Assembly: GCA_022712845.1 (NCBI GenBank)
Contig: JAFLJV010000050.1
Coordinates: forward strand, 1-15,430
Length of the DNA: 15,430 nucleotides
From: Sulfurimonas sp.
GTDB taxonomy: Bacteria > Campylobacterota > Campylobacteria > Campylobacterales > Sulfurimonadaceae
Direction of reading: 5' to 3'
The translations under genes were made by a program, and so were the position numbers. The notes beneath the pieces are model-generated. The model was not told the origin of the DNA and did not search any database. It was given only the letters and a program-made list of their open reading frames with translations. Positions 7,519-15,430 of this stretch are shown here, piece after piece (position 1 is the first letter of the stretch; each line of letters opens with the position of its first letter).

Positions 7519-8181
7519 ATGAAATTTATATATATACTACTTGGCTTATTTATATTAGAACTTTTTCTAATTGCTGGTATAAAAGGTTCGAAACATGATT
7601 TAAGTACAACGAATTTTTATGGACCTATGGGAGGTTCAACAACGCAAGTATGTATTTTCTGCCATACTCCACATAATGCAAATACTGGATTAACACCTAT
7701 GTGGAATAGAGTAATATCAGATACTACTGTATTCACCCTCTATGATGGGACAAATGCCCTTCCAAACAATCCAACATTAGTATGCCTTAGCTGTCATGAT
7801 GGTGTTAGCGGATTGGGTGATACAAGTGCTATTAGCCCATCAGCTACACATAATATACTCAATAGTCCTGGATCAGGACATTCATCTGGAAATGTAACCC
7901 CTAACTGTTATTCTTGTCACTTTTCTGGAAATACATATCCTGACAAAGAATGGAGAATTGGACCAAACCTTATGGATGATCATCCAGTTTCTGTGTCATA
8001 CACTGCAGCAAAAACTTTCAATCCAAATGAATTTAGAGATGCTCCTATAAATGGATTAAAATTAGTTGATGGTAATGTAGAATGTGTTTCTTGCCATGAC
8101 CCTCATGCTCCAGAAAATGGTACATTTTTAAGAGTTAATAATACTAATAGTGCTTTATGTATGTCATGTCATATTAAATAA
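7519..8181 (+). CDS. Pentaheme c-type cytochrome of the doubled-CXXCH type
   Basis: A 220-residue exported protein with an N-terminal hydrophobic signal or anchor (about 3-20) and five CXXCH motifs: CIFCH (45-49), CLSCH (89-93), CYSCH (130-134), CVSCH (189-193) and CMSCH (214-218). The patterns CIFCHTPHN, CLSCHDG, DDHPVSVSY and VECVSCHDPH are typical of the doubled-CXXCH cytochromes common in metal- and sulfur-cycling bacteria. It presumably moves electrons in the periplasm or at the outer face; donor and acceptor are unknown. The start ATG 7519 follows a ten-G run that may act as ribosome-binding site and as a switch. The 3' end overlaps the convergent gene by 8 bases with no terminator between them. 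Confidence 0.9.
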   Translation: MKFIYILLGLFILELFLIAGIKGSKHDLSTTNFYGPMGGSTTQVCIFCHTPHNANTGLTPMWNRVISDTTVFTLYDGTNALPNNPTLVCLSCHDGVSGLGDTSAISPSATHNILNSPGSGHSSGNVTPNCYSCHFSGNTYPDKEWRIGPNLMDDHPVSVSYTAAKTFNPNEFRDAPINGLKLVDGNVECVSCHDPHAPENGTFLRVNNTNSALCMSCHIK

Positions 8182-8797
8182 TAACTTTAAAGAATTTAGC
8201 AGCTTCCTCTTCATCATCTGTTAAATCATCAATGTCATATTCATCATAATTCTCAAGTAAGTATTTTATTTTATTCTGACAAAAAGCAAATAAAGTATCT
8301 CTAGCATTATCAAAATTATCTAAAAAACCAAATCCACTAAATTGAAAAGGTTCATCTTGTTCTATACAAAATAGAGTTCCCGCACATTCTTGCTCTAGCA
8401 CCTCTACTAACTCTCTATATAAAATACTAAATTCAGTTGCATGCCAACCAATAGTTTCCATATCTTTTGTTGAGAATTCATCAACACCATCAGCTGTAGT
8501 ATCATCATATGAAGCTTGAGGAGTATTAATAGCGATTAGTTCTTGCCAGTTTCCAAAAGCTTTTATTAGTACTCTATCATTATCAACAACAACTTGATAT
8601 TTATTGCCAAGTGTTATCTCTAAAGGTTTAAGTTTATCTGGAGTTCCATGATATATTAAAATATCTTTTTCATTAAAAGGTTCTTGTTTTATTTCACCTT
8701 TAATATTTATAGCAAATTTATCACCATTTTCGATTGCTTTTTTAAGCTCTATTGTATTTGAAGTTATAATTTCTTTAAAAAGATTGAATTTTTTCAT
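8174..8797 (-). CDS. Hypothetical protein, acidic, cytoplasmic
   Basis: A 207-residue protein I do not recognise. It has no signal peptide, membrane helix or known catalytic motif. The C-terminal third is notably acidic (YDEYDIDDLTDDEEEAAKFF), and the middle contains GWHATEFSILYRELVEVLEQ, which looks like a conserved helix. Start ATG (8795-8797) with AGGA at 8804-8807 (6-base spacer) and a TATAAT box at 8832-8837 on this strand, so it appears to be a normally expressed single gene. It is divergent from ilvC and tail-to-tail with the pentaheme cytochrome. Codon use resembles its neighbours, giving no sign of recent transfer. Confidence 0.75.
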   Translation of the reverse strand: MKKFNLFKEIITSNTIELKKAIENGDKFAINIKGEIKQEPFNEKDILIYHGTPDKLKPLEITLGNKYQVVVDNDRVLIKAFGNWQELIAINTPQASYDDTTADGVDEFSTKDMETIGWHATEFSILYRELVEVLEQECAGTLFCIEQDEPFQFSGFGFLDNFDNARDTLFAFCQNKIKYLLENYDEYDIDDLTDDEEEAAKFFKVII

Positions 8798-8831
8798 ACT
8801 ATTTCCTGATATTTATTAAAATTTTAATGAC

Positions 8832-8837
8832 ATTATA
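8832..8837 (-). promoter_or_regulatory. Promoter -10 box for the hypothetical gene at 8174-8797
   Basis: TATAAT on the minus strand (ATTATA on the plus strand). Initiation would fall near 8825, giving a leader of roughly 28 bases with a good Shine-Dalgarno. It is placed back-to-back with the ilvC promoter 22 bases away, so the two may influence each other. Confidence 0.6.
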
Positions 8838-8858
8838 AAAGTTTTTGCTTTACTTTAG

Positions 8859-8864
8859 TATAAT
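8859..8864 (+). promoter_or_regulatory. Promoter -10 box for the ilvC transcript
   Basis: TATAAT within TTTAGTATAATG, a form typical of Campylobacterota housekeeping promoters. Initiation near 8871 would leave an untranslated leader of about 180 bases before ilvC. Confidence 0.65.
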
Positions 8865-8870
8865 GCGACA

Positions 8871-10073
<1,203 letters not shown>

Positions 10074-10086
10074 TATTTTCACTTAT

Positions 10087-10132
10087 TGCACTTCATCTTT
10101 AAATGATGAGTGCAGTTAGCTACACATGTAGC
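10087..10132 (+). terminator. Two consecutive hairpins after ilvC, probable terminator region
   Basis: TGCACTTCATC (10087-10097) pairs with GATGAGTGCA (10105-10114) with one bulged T around the loop TTTAAAT. GCTAC/GTAGC with an ACAT loop follows at 10119-10132. Neither has a strong T run, so they may act as transcript-end stabilisers rather than a classic terminator. They lie between the convergent ilvC and holA. Confidence 0.45.
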
Positions 10133-10262
10133 CTCCTTTACTCAAACATTTAAATCTAAAGCACACTAAGCAAAAATTTTTAGTTTTTATGTCGAATTAT
10201 TAACCTCTTTTACTAAAACTTCAAAATCTCAAGCACAAATAATCAAATTTTTAATATTTCTT
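10132..10262. repeat. Diverged tandem repeat, two copies with a 72-bp period
   Basis: Copy one begins at 10132 and copy two at 10204. The first 34 positions agree at 28 by hand alignment (common core CCTCyTTTACTmAAAC, then AAATCT and AAGCACA), and similarity continues with small gaps through the A/T-rich TCAAATTTTTAATATTT side for about 60 bases. It fills the gap between ilvC and holA. No ORF of note is inside it. Confidence 0.55.
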
Positions 10263-10270
10263 ATAAATTT

Positions 10271-11233
10271 TTAAATTAACTGTTGTATTCTTATTAATGT
10301 TGAGAGCAAGATAGCACTTTTATCAACATTTGAACTTTTCATTTTAAGTTCGCTATCTAAAAGTAGTTCATGTAGTTGATAGTAGGTATGAAGTTTGAAT
10401 TTTAAACACAAAGATGCTTTTTGATCAACAATAAATTTAGGAGCTGGGTAACCTAAAATCTCTAGTGCATTTGGAGCACCGTTAACTCTGATGTAGATAT
10501 TAAACATATAGAGTTGAGTTAGATATGATGTCATAGCAGTTATAATTCTTATCTCATCTTCTCCATGTTCTAGTATATTTTGCAACTCTGTTTTAAAATC
10601 TTTTTTTAATAATATTTTTTTAATAAGATCATCGATATTAATTTGTGCTAATCCAAAAACTAGATTGTCAATATCTTTTATAGTTATAGTTCTATCATAG
10701 ACTTTAAGTTTATCTAACTCATTACAAGCAAGGGATACATCACCATTATGTATGCCAAGAAGATGAGTGATTGTATAATTATCTATATCAACTTGTTTCC
10801 CTTTTGCCGCTTGAGAGACAATAAAAATAGCTTCTCCTTGATTAGGAGTAAAAAATCTAACACTCATTGTACTTTTTTTACTAAAAGCTTTTGTATATGT
10901 TTTGTGGTCACTTCCTGTATAAGCATATACAAAAATATTATCTTTGTTTTTTTCACAAAAAGCTATAAAAACATCTAAATCTTTTTTAGGAATTTTTTTT
11001 TCACTTTTGATGATTAATATATTAATTCCACCAAATAGTGAAGCTTGTGATAAGTGAGCTTTTGCACTGTTAAAATCATACTCATCATGGTAAAACTTTA
11101 AAAGTGAGGCATCTTCAATATTGGTTAATTTTTTTGTATATGTATCAATAAGAAAATTACTTTCGCCAAATAGTACAAAACTATTTGAGATAGAGTTGTT
11201 TTTGATATGTTTATCTAACTCATTTTTATACAA
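10271..11233 (-). CDS. holA: DNA polymerase III delta subunit
   Basis: A 320-residue protein with the layout of the clamp-loader delta subunit, which opens the beta clamp during replication. Evidence: the early NSFVLFGESNFLIDTYTKKL segment, KFYHDEYDF, the SQASLFGGINILIIKSEKKI strand-helix region typical of delta's N-terminal domain, a middle helical part with NGDVSLACNELDKLKVY, and a C-terminal helical collar domain ending in STLIRIQQLI. As usual for delta, there is no functional Walker A. Sequence similarity in this family is low, so the call rests on overall pattern and position. It starts with TTG (11231-11233), two bases after the rnr stop; the nearby ATG is out of frame. It is last in the HDOD-rnr-holA operon. 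Confidence 0.88.
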   Translation of the reverse strand: MYKNELDKHIKNNSISNSFVLFGESNFLIDTYTKKLTNIEDASLLKFYHDEYDFNSAKAHLSQASLFGGINILIIKSEKKIPKKDLDVFIAFCEKNKDNIFVYAYTGSDHKTYTKAFSKKSTMSVRFFTPNQGEAIFIVSQAAKGKQVDIDNYTITHLLGIHNGDVSLACNELDKLKVYDRTITIKDIDNLVFGLAQINIDDLIKKILLKKDFKTELQNILEHGEDEIRIITAMTSYLTQLYMFNIYIRVNGAPNALEILGYPAPKFIVDQKASLCLKFKLHTYYQLHELLLDSELKMKSSNVDKSAILLSTLIRIQQLI

Positions 11234-11235
11234 AT

Positions 11236-13173
11236 TTAATCTTCACTTGGGATAACTCTTGCAAATATTTTAGCTTTTGCAATATCAACTTTATCAATAC
11301 AAATAGTTACATCTTCAAATAAAACTACATTCTCACTCAAAGTTATGTTTAGTTTAGCACCTTGTATTTCATCATGAAGTTCAGCTTTAACTTCAGGTTC
11401 AGTTGCACTAATCCGTGCTTTAAGCTCTTTGTTAATATTTGCCTCTGCCCATCTAGCATATTTTCTTGCCATAAACTCAACTTCAATAGTGCTAGCTTCT
11501 CTTTCTTTTTCACTAATTGTCATACTTAATGATTCTATATTTCTAAGCACATAAGAGCCTTCCTCTGTATCATTATTGTTTATAGCTTTAAGCAAACGGT
11601 GAACTATTAGGTCTGAGTATCTACGAATTGGCGAAGTGAAGTGAGTATATGCTTCAAATCCAAGACCAAAGTGTCCTGAGTTCATTGGAGCATATCTAGC
11701 TTGCATTTGTGAGCGGATAATCAAGGTATCAATTTCTGATTCTAAATCCATATCTCTAGCTTGTTTTTGAATATCTGAAATAGTCTCTTTTATAGAGCCT
11801 TTAATATCTATAAATAGACCAATACTAGATAGCTCTTGATAAAGTTTTTGAAGTTTTGCTTGAGATGGTGGTTCATGAATTCTAAATATTCCTCTTTCAA
11901 ATTGTGCGGCAGCTTCTTTATTTGCTAAAAGCATACAATCTTCTATAAGAGCATGAGATGGAGTTTCCTCTGCACTATATGTAGAGATGAGGTTTGAGTT
12001 TTCATCTATCTCCATATTTATCTCCGTAGAGCGAAAATCATAACCAACTTTTAGTCTTTTTTCTTTAAGAGCATCTGTAACTACTCTTAATTTTGTAAGA
12101 TATGTAAATATTTTCTTCTCTGTTTGATTTTTAGCTTTTAGCTTGCCATCAAAAAAATCATCTATCTCTTCATAGTTAAATCTTCTATCTGAATGAATTA
12201 TCGCTTCATAAACTTTAGAGTTACTAACTTCAAGTGAGTTTAAATCTAACTTCATCTCAAAGACATAAGCGAGTCTATCAACATGTGCTTGAAGTGAGCA
12301 TAGAGTTTCACTAAGTTGACGAGGTAACATAGGGATAGAGCGGTGAGGTAGATAGATAGAAAAACTTCTGTATATAGCTTCATTATCTATAGCACCAAAT
12401 GGTGTTACATAATCACTTACATCAGCTATAGCTACAAAAAGAGTTGAGTTTTTATCATCCCAGTAAATTGCATCATCATAATCTTTTGCAGTAACTGGAT
12501 CAATGGTACAAAATGGTAGTTTTCTTAAGTCAACTCTTTTAGGATACTTTGAAGCATCAACAGCTTTAAAAGATGTGGTAATCTCTAGAACTTCCTCTTC
12601 AAACTCATCATGTTTGTTAAACTGAGATAAAACAATTTTTTCATCAACAAGTGGGTCACTTAAGTTACCAAGCTTTTGCATAATTGAGAAGTCTTGATTA
12701 TTGATTTTAAAAACATCACCATCTTTATAAGTATCTAGCTCATCTTTTGTTATTTCTACACCAGTAGGATGCTCAGTTTTTAAGTCAACTAATGATTTTC
12801 TACCATCTTTAGATATTATATAAGCTACACTATAATTTTGAGCACGACCAACTATTTCTGCAATTTTAGCACTCGGTGTTCCACGTTTTCCTAAGAGTCT
12901 TTGAGCAATAAGGAGGTCACCCTCTCGAGCAATTCCCAAATCACCTTCACCAATAAAGAGATCGCGAGTAAGTTCACCTATCACATTAAGATAGGCTGTA
13001 CCTTTTTGAACCAATCCTAATGTACCAGCACGGTATTTTGAGTTAAATTTATAGGTGGCGTTTTTTTTAGTAATATATTTTTTTGCTAAAAAATTATTTA
13101 CATGTTGAAGCTCATCTGTTGATATGTCTTGTTCACTCAAACCGTGAGTTAGTTTTATAAGAAGGGATTTCAA
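11236..13173 (-). CDS. rnr: Ribonuclease R (RNase II/R family), short epsilonproteobacterial form
   Basis: A 645-residue 3'-5' exoribonuclease of the RNB family, acting in RNA turnover and quality control. An N-terminal cold-shock-like domain (about 45-110, KFNSKYRAGTLGLVQKG) leads to the RNB domain. Catalytic acidic residues lie in IDPVTAKDYDDA (D225, D231, D233, D234), followed by SIYLPHRSIPMLP and HFTSPIRRYSDLIVHR (511-526). E. coli RNase R has about 813 residues. This one, like the Helicobacter enzyme, lacks the long N- and C-terminal extensions, and its last 70 residues look like a shortened, divergent S1 domain. The start is TTG (13171-13173) with no clear Shine-Dalgarno, nine bases after the HDOD gene, so coupling is likely. 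holA follows after two bases. Confidence 0.95.
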   Translation of the reverse strand: MKSLLIKLTHGLSEQDISTDELQHVNNFLAKKYITKKNATYKFNSKYRAGTLGLVQKGTAYLNVIGELTRDLFIGEGDLGIAREGDLLIAQRLLGKRGTPSAKIAEIVGRAQNYSVAYIISKDGRKSLVDLKTEHPTGVEITKDELDTYKDGDVFKINNQDFSIMQKLGNLSDPLVDEKIVLSQFNKHDEFEEEVLEITTSFKAVDASKYPKRVDLRKLPFCTIDPVTAKDYDDAIYWDDKNSTLFVAIADVSDYVTPFGAIDNEAIYRSFSIYLPHRSIPMLPRQLSETLCSLQAHVDRLAYVFEMKLDLNSLEVSNSKVYEAIIHSDRRFNYEEIDDFFDGKLKAKNQTEKKIFTYLTKLRVVTDALKEKRLKVGYDFRSTEINMEIDENSNLISTYSAEETPSHALIEDCMLLANKEAAAQFERGIFRIHEPPSQAKLQKLYQELSSIGLFIDIKGSIKETISDIQKQARDMDLESEIDTLIIRSQMQARYAPMNSGHFGLGFEAYTHFTSPIRRYSDLIVHRLLKAINNNDTEEGSYVLRNIESLSMTISEKEREASTIEVEFMARKYARWAEANINKELKARISATEPEVKAELHDEIQGAKLNITLSENVVLFEDVTICIDKVDIAKAKIFARVIPSED

Positions 13174-13182
13174 AGCGTAAAT

Positions 13183-13980
13183 TTAAATATTTTCTAATGC
13201 TTTGTCAAAGCTTTCCATATCTAGATTATATTTTATAATTAAATCTTTTGCTTGGGCAGTGCTTTCATTAGTTATAATACTATTAAGAGGCACAAGAGTT
13301 CTTACTACATTTAAAATTTGTGCTGCTTTTTTATCTTTTTCTTCCGCGTTATCAGGGTTTTGACAATTACGAATTGTATCAACTAAACCTGCTTCAAATC
13401 TCCAATGCTCAAAAATGGTAGCACTCACTTCAGGAGTATCAGCATTGAATAACTTTCTCTCAGCATCTTCAACATTCCCAAGTTCTTCAATTGCATTACG
13501 AAAAACTTCTTGTTGTTTGTTTGTTATGATCTGTTGAGAGATTATAACTTTCCCTATTTCTACTAAAAATGCAGCAGGTGAGAGGATACCAAGTAAAGAA
13601 CCCTCTTTTTTTAAACACCATGAGATCATTATTGCATGTTGTAATTTAGATATATTGGAAAATATATCATTGTTTATTCCATAAGGGGATAAATCAAGAG
13701 TGAAACTTTTTTTAACAATAGATGCAAGAGCAAAACCTCTAACGGTACCCATACCAAATAAACCAACAGCCTGGTTTATGGCATTAATTTCACGAGAAAA
13801 ACCATAAAGAGGAGAGTTTGCAGCTTTAAGAATATCTGCTGTTAAAAGAGGGTCTTTTTCTAAAATTTTAACCATATCATTAAAAGTACTATCAGGATCT
13901 TGGTAGACAGTTTCTATCTGCATTGCAGATTCTGGAAGAGGTGGAAGTTGTTTGATCTTTTTAAGTATATCTTCAGTCAT
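13183..13980 (-). CDS. HDOD domain protein
   Basis: A 265-residue cytoplasmic protein formed almost wholly by an HDOD domain, an HD-like helical domain lacking the phosphohydrolase metal ligands, found in signalling proteins. Evidence: LPPLPESAMQIETVYQDPDS at the start, DPLLTADILKAANSPLYGF (the usual family signature), NQAVGLFGMGTVRGFALA, and the later LLGILSPAAFLVEIGKVII helix. No receiver, GGDEF or EAL domain is attached. In other bacteria such proteins act in motility, stress or cell-cycle signalling; the role here is unknown. ATG (13978-13980) is preceded by AGAGA at a fitting distance. It leads the operon with rnr and holA. Confidence 0.9.
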   Translation of the reverse strand: MTEDILKKIKQLPPLPESAMQIETVYQDPDSTFNDMVKILEKDPLLTADILKAANSPLYGFSREINAINQAVGLFGMGTVRGFALASIVKKSFTLDLSPYGINNDIFSNISKLQHAIMISWCLKKEGSLLGILSPAAFLVEIGKVIISQQIITNKQQEVFRNAIEELGNVEDAERKLFNADTPEVSATIFEHWRFEAGLVDTIRNCQNPDNAEEKDKKAAQILNVVRTLVPLNSIITNESTAQAKDLIIKYNLDMESFDKALENI

Positions 13981-14004
13981 ATTATTCTCTTTGATTATGT
14001 GATA

Positions 14005-14012
14005 ATTTTATA
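14005..14012 (-). promoter_or_regulatory. Possible -10 region for the HDOD-rnr-holA operon
   Basis: TATAAAAT on the minus strand would place initiation roughly 20 bases before the HDOD start. The whole 117-bp divergent gap is A/T-rich, with many near matches, so the exact box is uncertain. Confidence 0.35.
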
Positions 14013-14097
14013 TATATTACATAGATAAATATAAAAAACTACTGAATATTTACAAATAGTTGATATTATTTGTATGTAATATTATAAAAGGAAAAAT

Positions 14098-14424
14098 ATG
14101 CAAAATGATGCAATACTTGTGCAATTAGGTTATGTGCCAAATAATGCTTTAATACAACAATTAAATAGAATAGAAGAAAATACGGTAGGCTACGATAAGA
14201 TAAAGAAACATATTATGGATTTACATAATCATTTAAAAGTTGATGATGCTTATGTGGCAATGTCAAATTCAAATGATTGTTTTAAAATTAAAATAGAATC
14301 AAAAAGTCCAGAACTTGCTCAAGAAGCACATGAAAAGATAGATCACTTTAGTCAAAAATTTAAAGTTACAGTGCATAAGTTAGAAAATAAAGAAACTTAC
14401 TACATTGTGGGTTTTAAACATTAA
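14098..14424 (+). CDS. Hypothetical protein, 108 residues
   Basis: I do not recognise a family. The protein is soluble with no signal peptide, and the pattern alternates short hydrophobic strands with helices: AILVQLGYVP, then helix IQQLNRIEENTVGYDKIKKH, strand AYVAMSN, CFKIKIES, helix LAQEAHEKIDHFSQKF, then strands VTVHKLE and YYIVGFKH. That arrangement suggests a small alpha/beta fold. The start ATG 14098 has a good AAAGGA (14087-14092, spacer 5), so it is likely translated. It lies 11 bases before the GreB-like gene and probably shares its transcript. Confidence 0.75.
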   Translation: MQNDAILVQLGYVPNNALIQQLNRIEENTVGYDKIKKHIMDLHNHLKVDDAYVAMSNSNDCFKIKIESKSPELAQEAHEKIDHFSQKFKVTVHKLENKETYYIVGFKH

Positions 14425-14436
14425 AGACCACTTTAA
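14421..14436 (+). other. Small perfect hairpin at the junction of the two genes
   Basis: TTAAAG pairs with CTTTAA around ACCA. It covers the stop codon of the 108-residue gene and ends on the first base of the GreB-like start codon. No Shine-Dalgarno is visible for the second gene, so ribosomes finishing the first gene may melt this element and re-initiate. Confidence 0.35.
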
Positions 14437-14963
14437 TGAATAAAGAACCTATAACCATAGAAGGTTATGACCTTTTAACACGAGAATTCAAGTTTCTTTT
14501 AGAGGTTGAAAAACCAAAAGTTGCAGAAGAAAAGTTAATTGCTGCAGCTCATGGTGATAGAAGTGAAAATGCTGATTATCATGCGGCAAAAGAGAAACTT
14601 CGTTTTATAGATAAAAGACTTTTTTATCTAAATTCTATGATAGAGAAGTCACAAATAATAGATCCATCAAAATATCAACATCAAAAAATAGGTTTTGGAA
14701 GTAGTGTAAAACTTTTAAATATTGGGGCAGATGAAGAGGAGATTTATACTATTTGTGGAGTTTTAGAATCTGAACCTGAAAATGGACTAATATCTATCCA
14801 TTCACCACTCGCAAAATCAATGATTGGTAAAGAGATTGATGATGAATTTATTATAAAATTACCAAATGTTAAAAAAGAATATGAAATACTAGAAATTTAT
14901 TATAAAAATATTTTTTCTTTAAAAAAAAATATCCGCACAGAAGCTGACTTTTCTTTCCATTAA
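14436..14963 (+). CDS. GreA/GreB-family transcription elongation factor, GreB-like
   Basis: A 175-residue Gre factor that stimulates RNA cleavage by backtracked RNA polymerase. The tip of the N-terminal coiled coil carries GDRSENADY (40-48), with the two essential acidic residues D41 and E44. GDRSENADY followed by KEKLRFIDKRLFYL resembles GreB more than GreA (GDLSENAEY). The C-terminal FKBP-like domain has SPLAKSMIGKEIDDEF. It is about 15-20 residues longer than usual because of a basic C-terminal tail (KNIFSLKKNIRTEADFSFH). Start ATG 14436 without clear ribosome-binding site suggests coupling to the upstream gene. Another copy (greA proper) may lie elsewhere in the genome, so I leave the symbol blank. 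Confidence 0.9.
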   Translation: MNKEPITIEGYDLLTREFKFLLEVEKPKVAEEKLIAAAHGDRSENADYHAAKEKLRFIDKRLFYLNSMIEKSQIIDPSKYQHQKIGFGSSVKLLNIGADEEEIYTICGVLESEPENGLISIHSPLAKSMIGKEIDDEFIIKLPNVKKEYEILEIYYKNIFSLKKNIRTEADFSFH

Positions 14964-14986
14964 AACTTTTATTAGTACCTTTTAGA

Positions 14987-14992
14987 TATAAT
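14987..14992 (+). promoter_or_regulatory. Promoter -10 box for purL
   Basis: TATAAT in TTTTAGATATAAT, the same style as the ilvC promoter, 40 bases before the GTG start. Initiation near 14999 would give a leader of about 34 bases with AGGA at 15023-15026. Confidence 0.6.
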
Positions 14993-15032
14993 CCATCTTC
15001 AAAAACCAAAAATTAAATTTTTAGGAAACACC

Positions 15033-15430
15033 GTGAGCCAACAACTAGAAAATATCGAAGAACAATTAGCAAACCACAAGCTTTCTCAAGAAGATTACAC
15101 ACATATTAAAGAGATTTTAAAGCGTGAGCCAAATCTTGTTGAGTTGGGTATATTTTCTGCAATGTGGAGTGAGCATTGTTCTTATAAATCTTCAAAAGTT
15201 CATTTAAAAGGTTTTCCTACAAAAGCACCATGGGTTATTCAAGGTCCAGGCGAAAATGCTGGTGTAATTGATATTGGTGATGGTTACGCTGCTGTATTTA
15301 AGATGGAATCTCACAATCATCCAAGTTTTATTGAGCCTTATCAAGGTGCAGCTACTGGTGTTGGTGGAATTATGCGTGATGTATTTACTATGGGTGCTCG
15401 TCCTGTTGCTTCACTTAACTCTTTAAGATT
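15033..15430 (+). CDS. purL: Phosphoribosylformylglycinamidine synthase subunit PurL, 5' part
   Basis: The first 132 codons of PurL, which makes formylglycinamidine ribonucleotide in purine synthesis together with PurQ (glutaminase) and PurS. The gene runs off the window. The N-terminus [20 protein letters not shown] leads to [20 protein letters not shown], the substrate-binding start that marks the small PurL of the three-subunit type (usual length about 730-740). It continues with [20 protein letters not shown], then [20 protein letters not shown] with the conserved His residues and Gly-rich loop, and [12 protein letters not shown]. The start is GTG 15033 with AGGA at 15023-15026 (6-base spacer). 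Confidence 0.96.
   Translation, partial: MSQQLENIEEQLANHKLSQEDYTHIKEILKREPNLVELGIFSAMWSEHCSYKSSKVHLKGFPTKAPWVIQGPGENAGVIDIGDGYAAVFKMESHNHPSFIEPYQGAATGVGGIMRDVFTMGARPVASLNSLR

Noticed and set aside
10748..10978. Plus-strand 76-residue ORF within holA
   Set aside because: Antisense shadow of holA; Cys/Phe-rich composition reflects A/T-rich antisense reading.

Overview
The window looks like core chromosome of a Campylobacterota (epsilonproteobacterial) bacterium. A Sulfurimonas-like free-living genus is my best guess. This rests on the strong A/T bias, the frequent TTG and GTG starts, promoters that show a TATAAT box without an obvious -35, the gene order rpmH-rnpA-yidD-yidC-jag-mnmE-ruvX without dnaA beside it, a short RNase R of the type known from Helicobacter, and small multiheme c-type cytochromes. 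No mobile element, CRISPR array, tRNA or rRNA was recognised.

Layout, left to right. (1) 1-1641 is the 3' two thirds of clpB, followed closely by a small tetraheme cytochrome gene (1666-2019). (2) 2105-7347 is a co-directional block: rpmH, rnpA (found only by reading the frame, because it has no ATG/GTG/TTG start), yidD, yidC, jag, mnmE and ruvX. It covers ribosomal protein L34, the RNase P protein, inner-membrane protein insertion, an RNA-binding Jag protein, tRNA wobble-uridine modification and a RuvX/YqgF nuclease-fold protein. It ends in a 21-bp perfect A/T hairpin. (3) 7389-8181 holds an accessory pentaheme cytochrome whose start lies seven bases after a run of ten G residues, and 8174-8797 is a convergent hypothetical gene that overlaps its 3' end. 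(4) 8798-10073 is a divergent promoter region, a long structured leader and ilvC (valine/isoleucine synthesis). It is followed by hairpins and a diverged 72-nt tandem repeat. (5) 13980-10271, on the minus strand, is a tight operon: HDOD protein, rnr, holA. (6) 14098-15430, on the plus strand, is a small hypothetical gene, a GreB-like elongation factor gene, and the 5' end of purL behind its own promoter.

Most of the window is housekeeping. The points most worth attention are the G10 tract in front of the pentaheme cytochrome (a classic phase-variation signature), the structured leader of ilvC, the probable ATT start of rnpA inside the end of rpmH, and the gap-free internal duplication in the small tetraheme cytochrome. 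I did not find a clearly new multi-gene system. The G-tract cytochrome locus and the ilvC leader are the best candidates for undescribed regulation.
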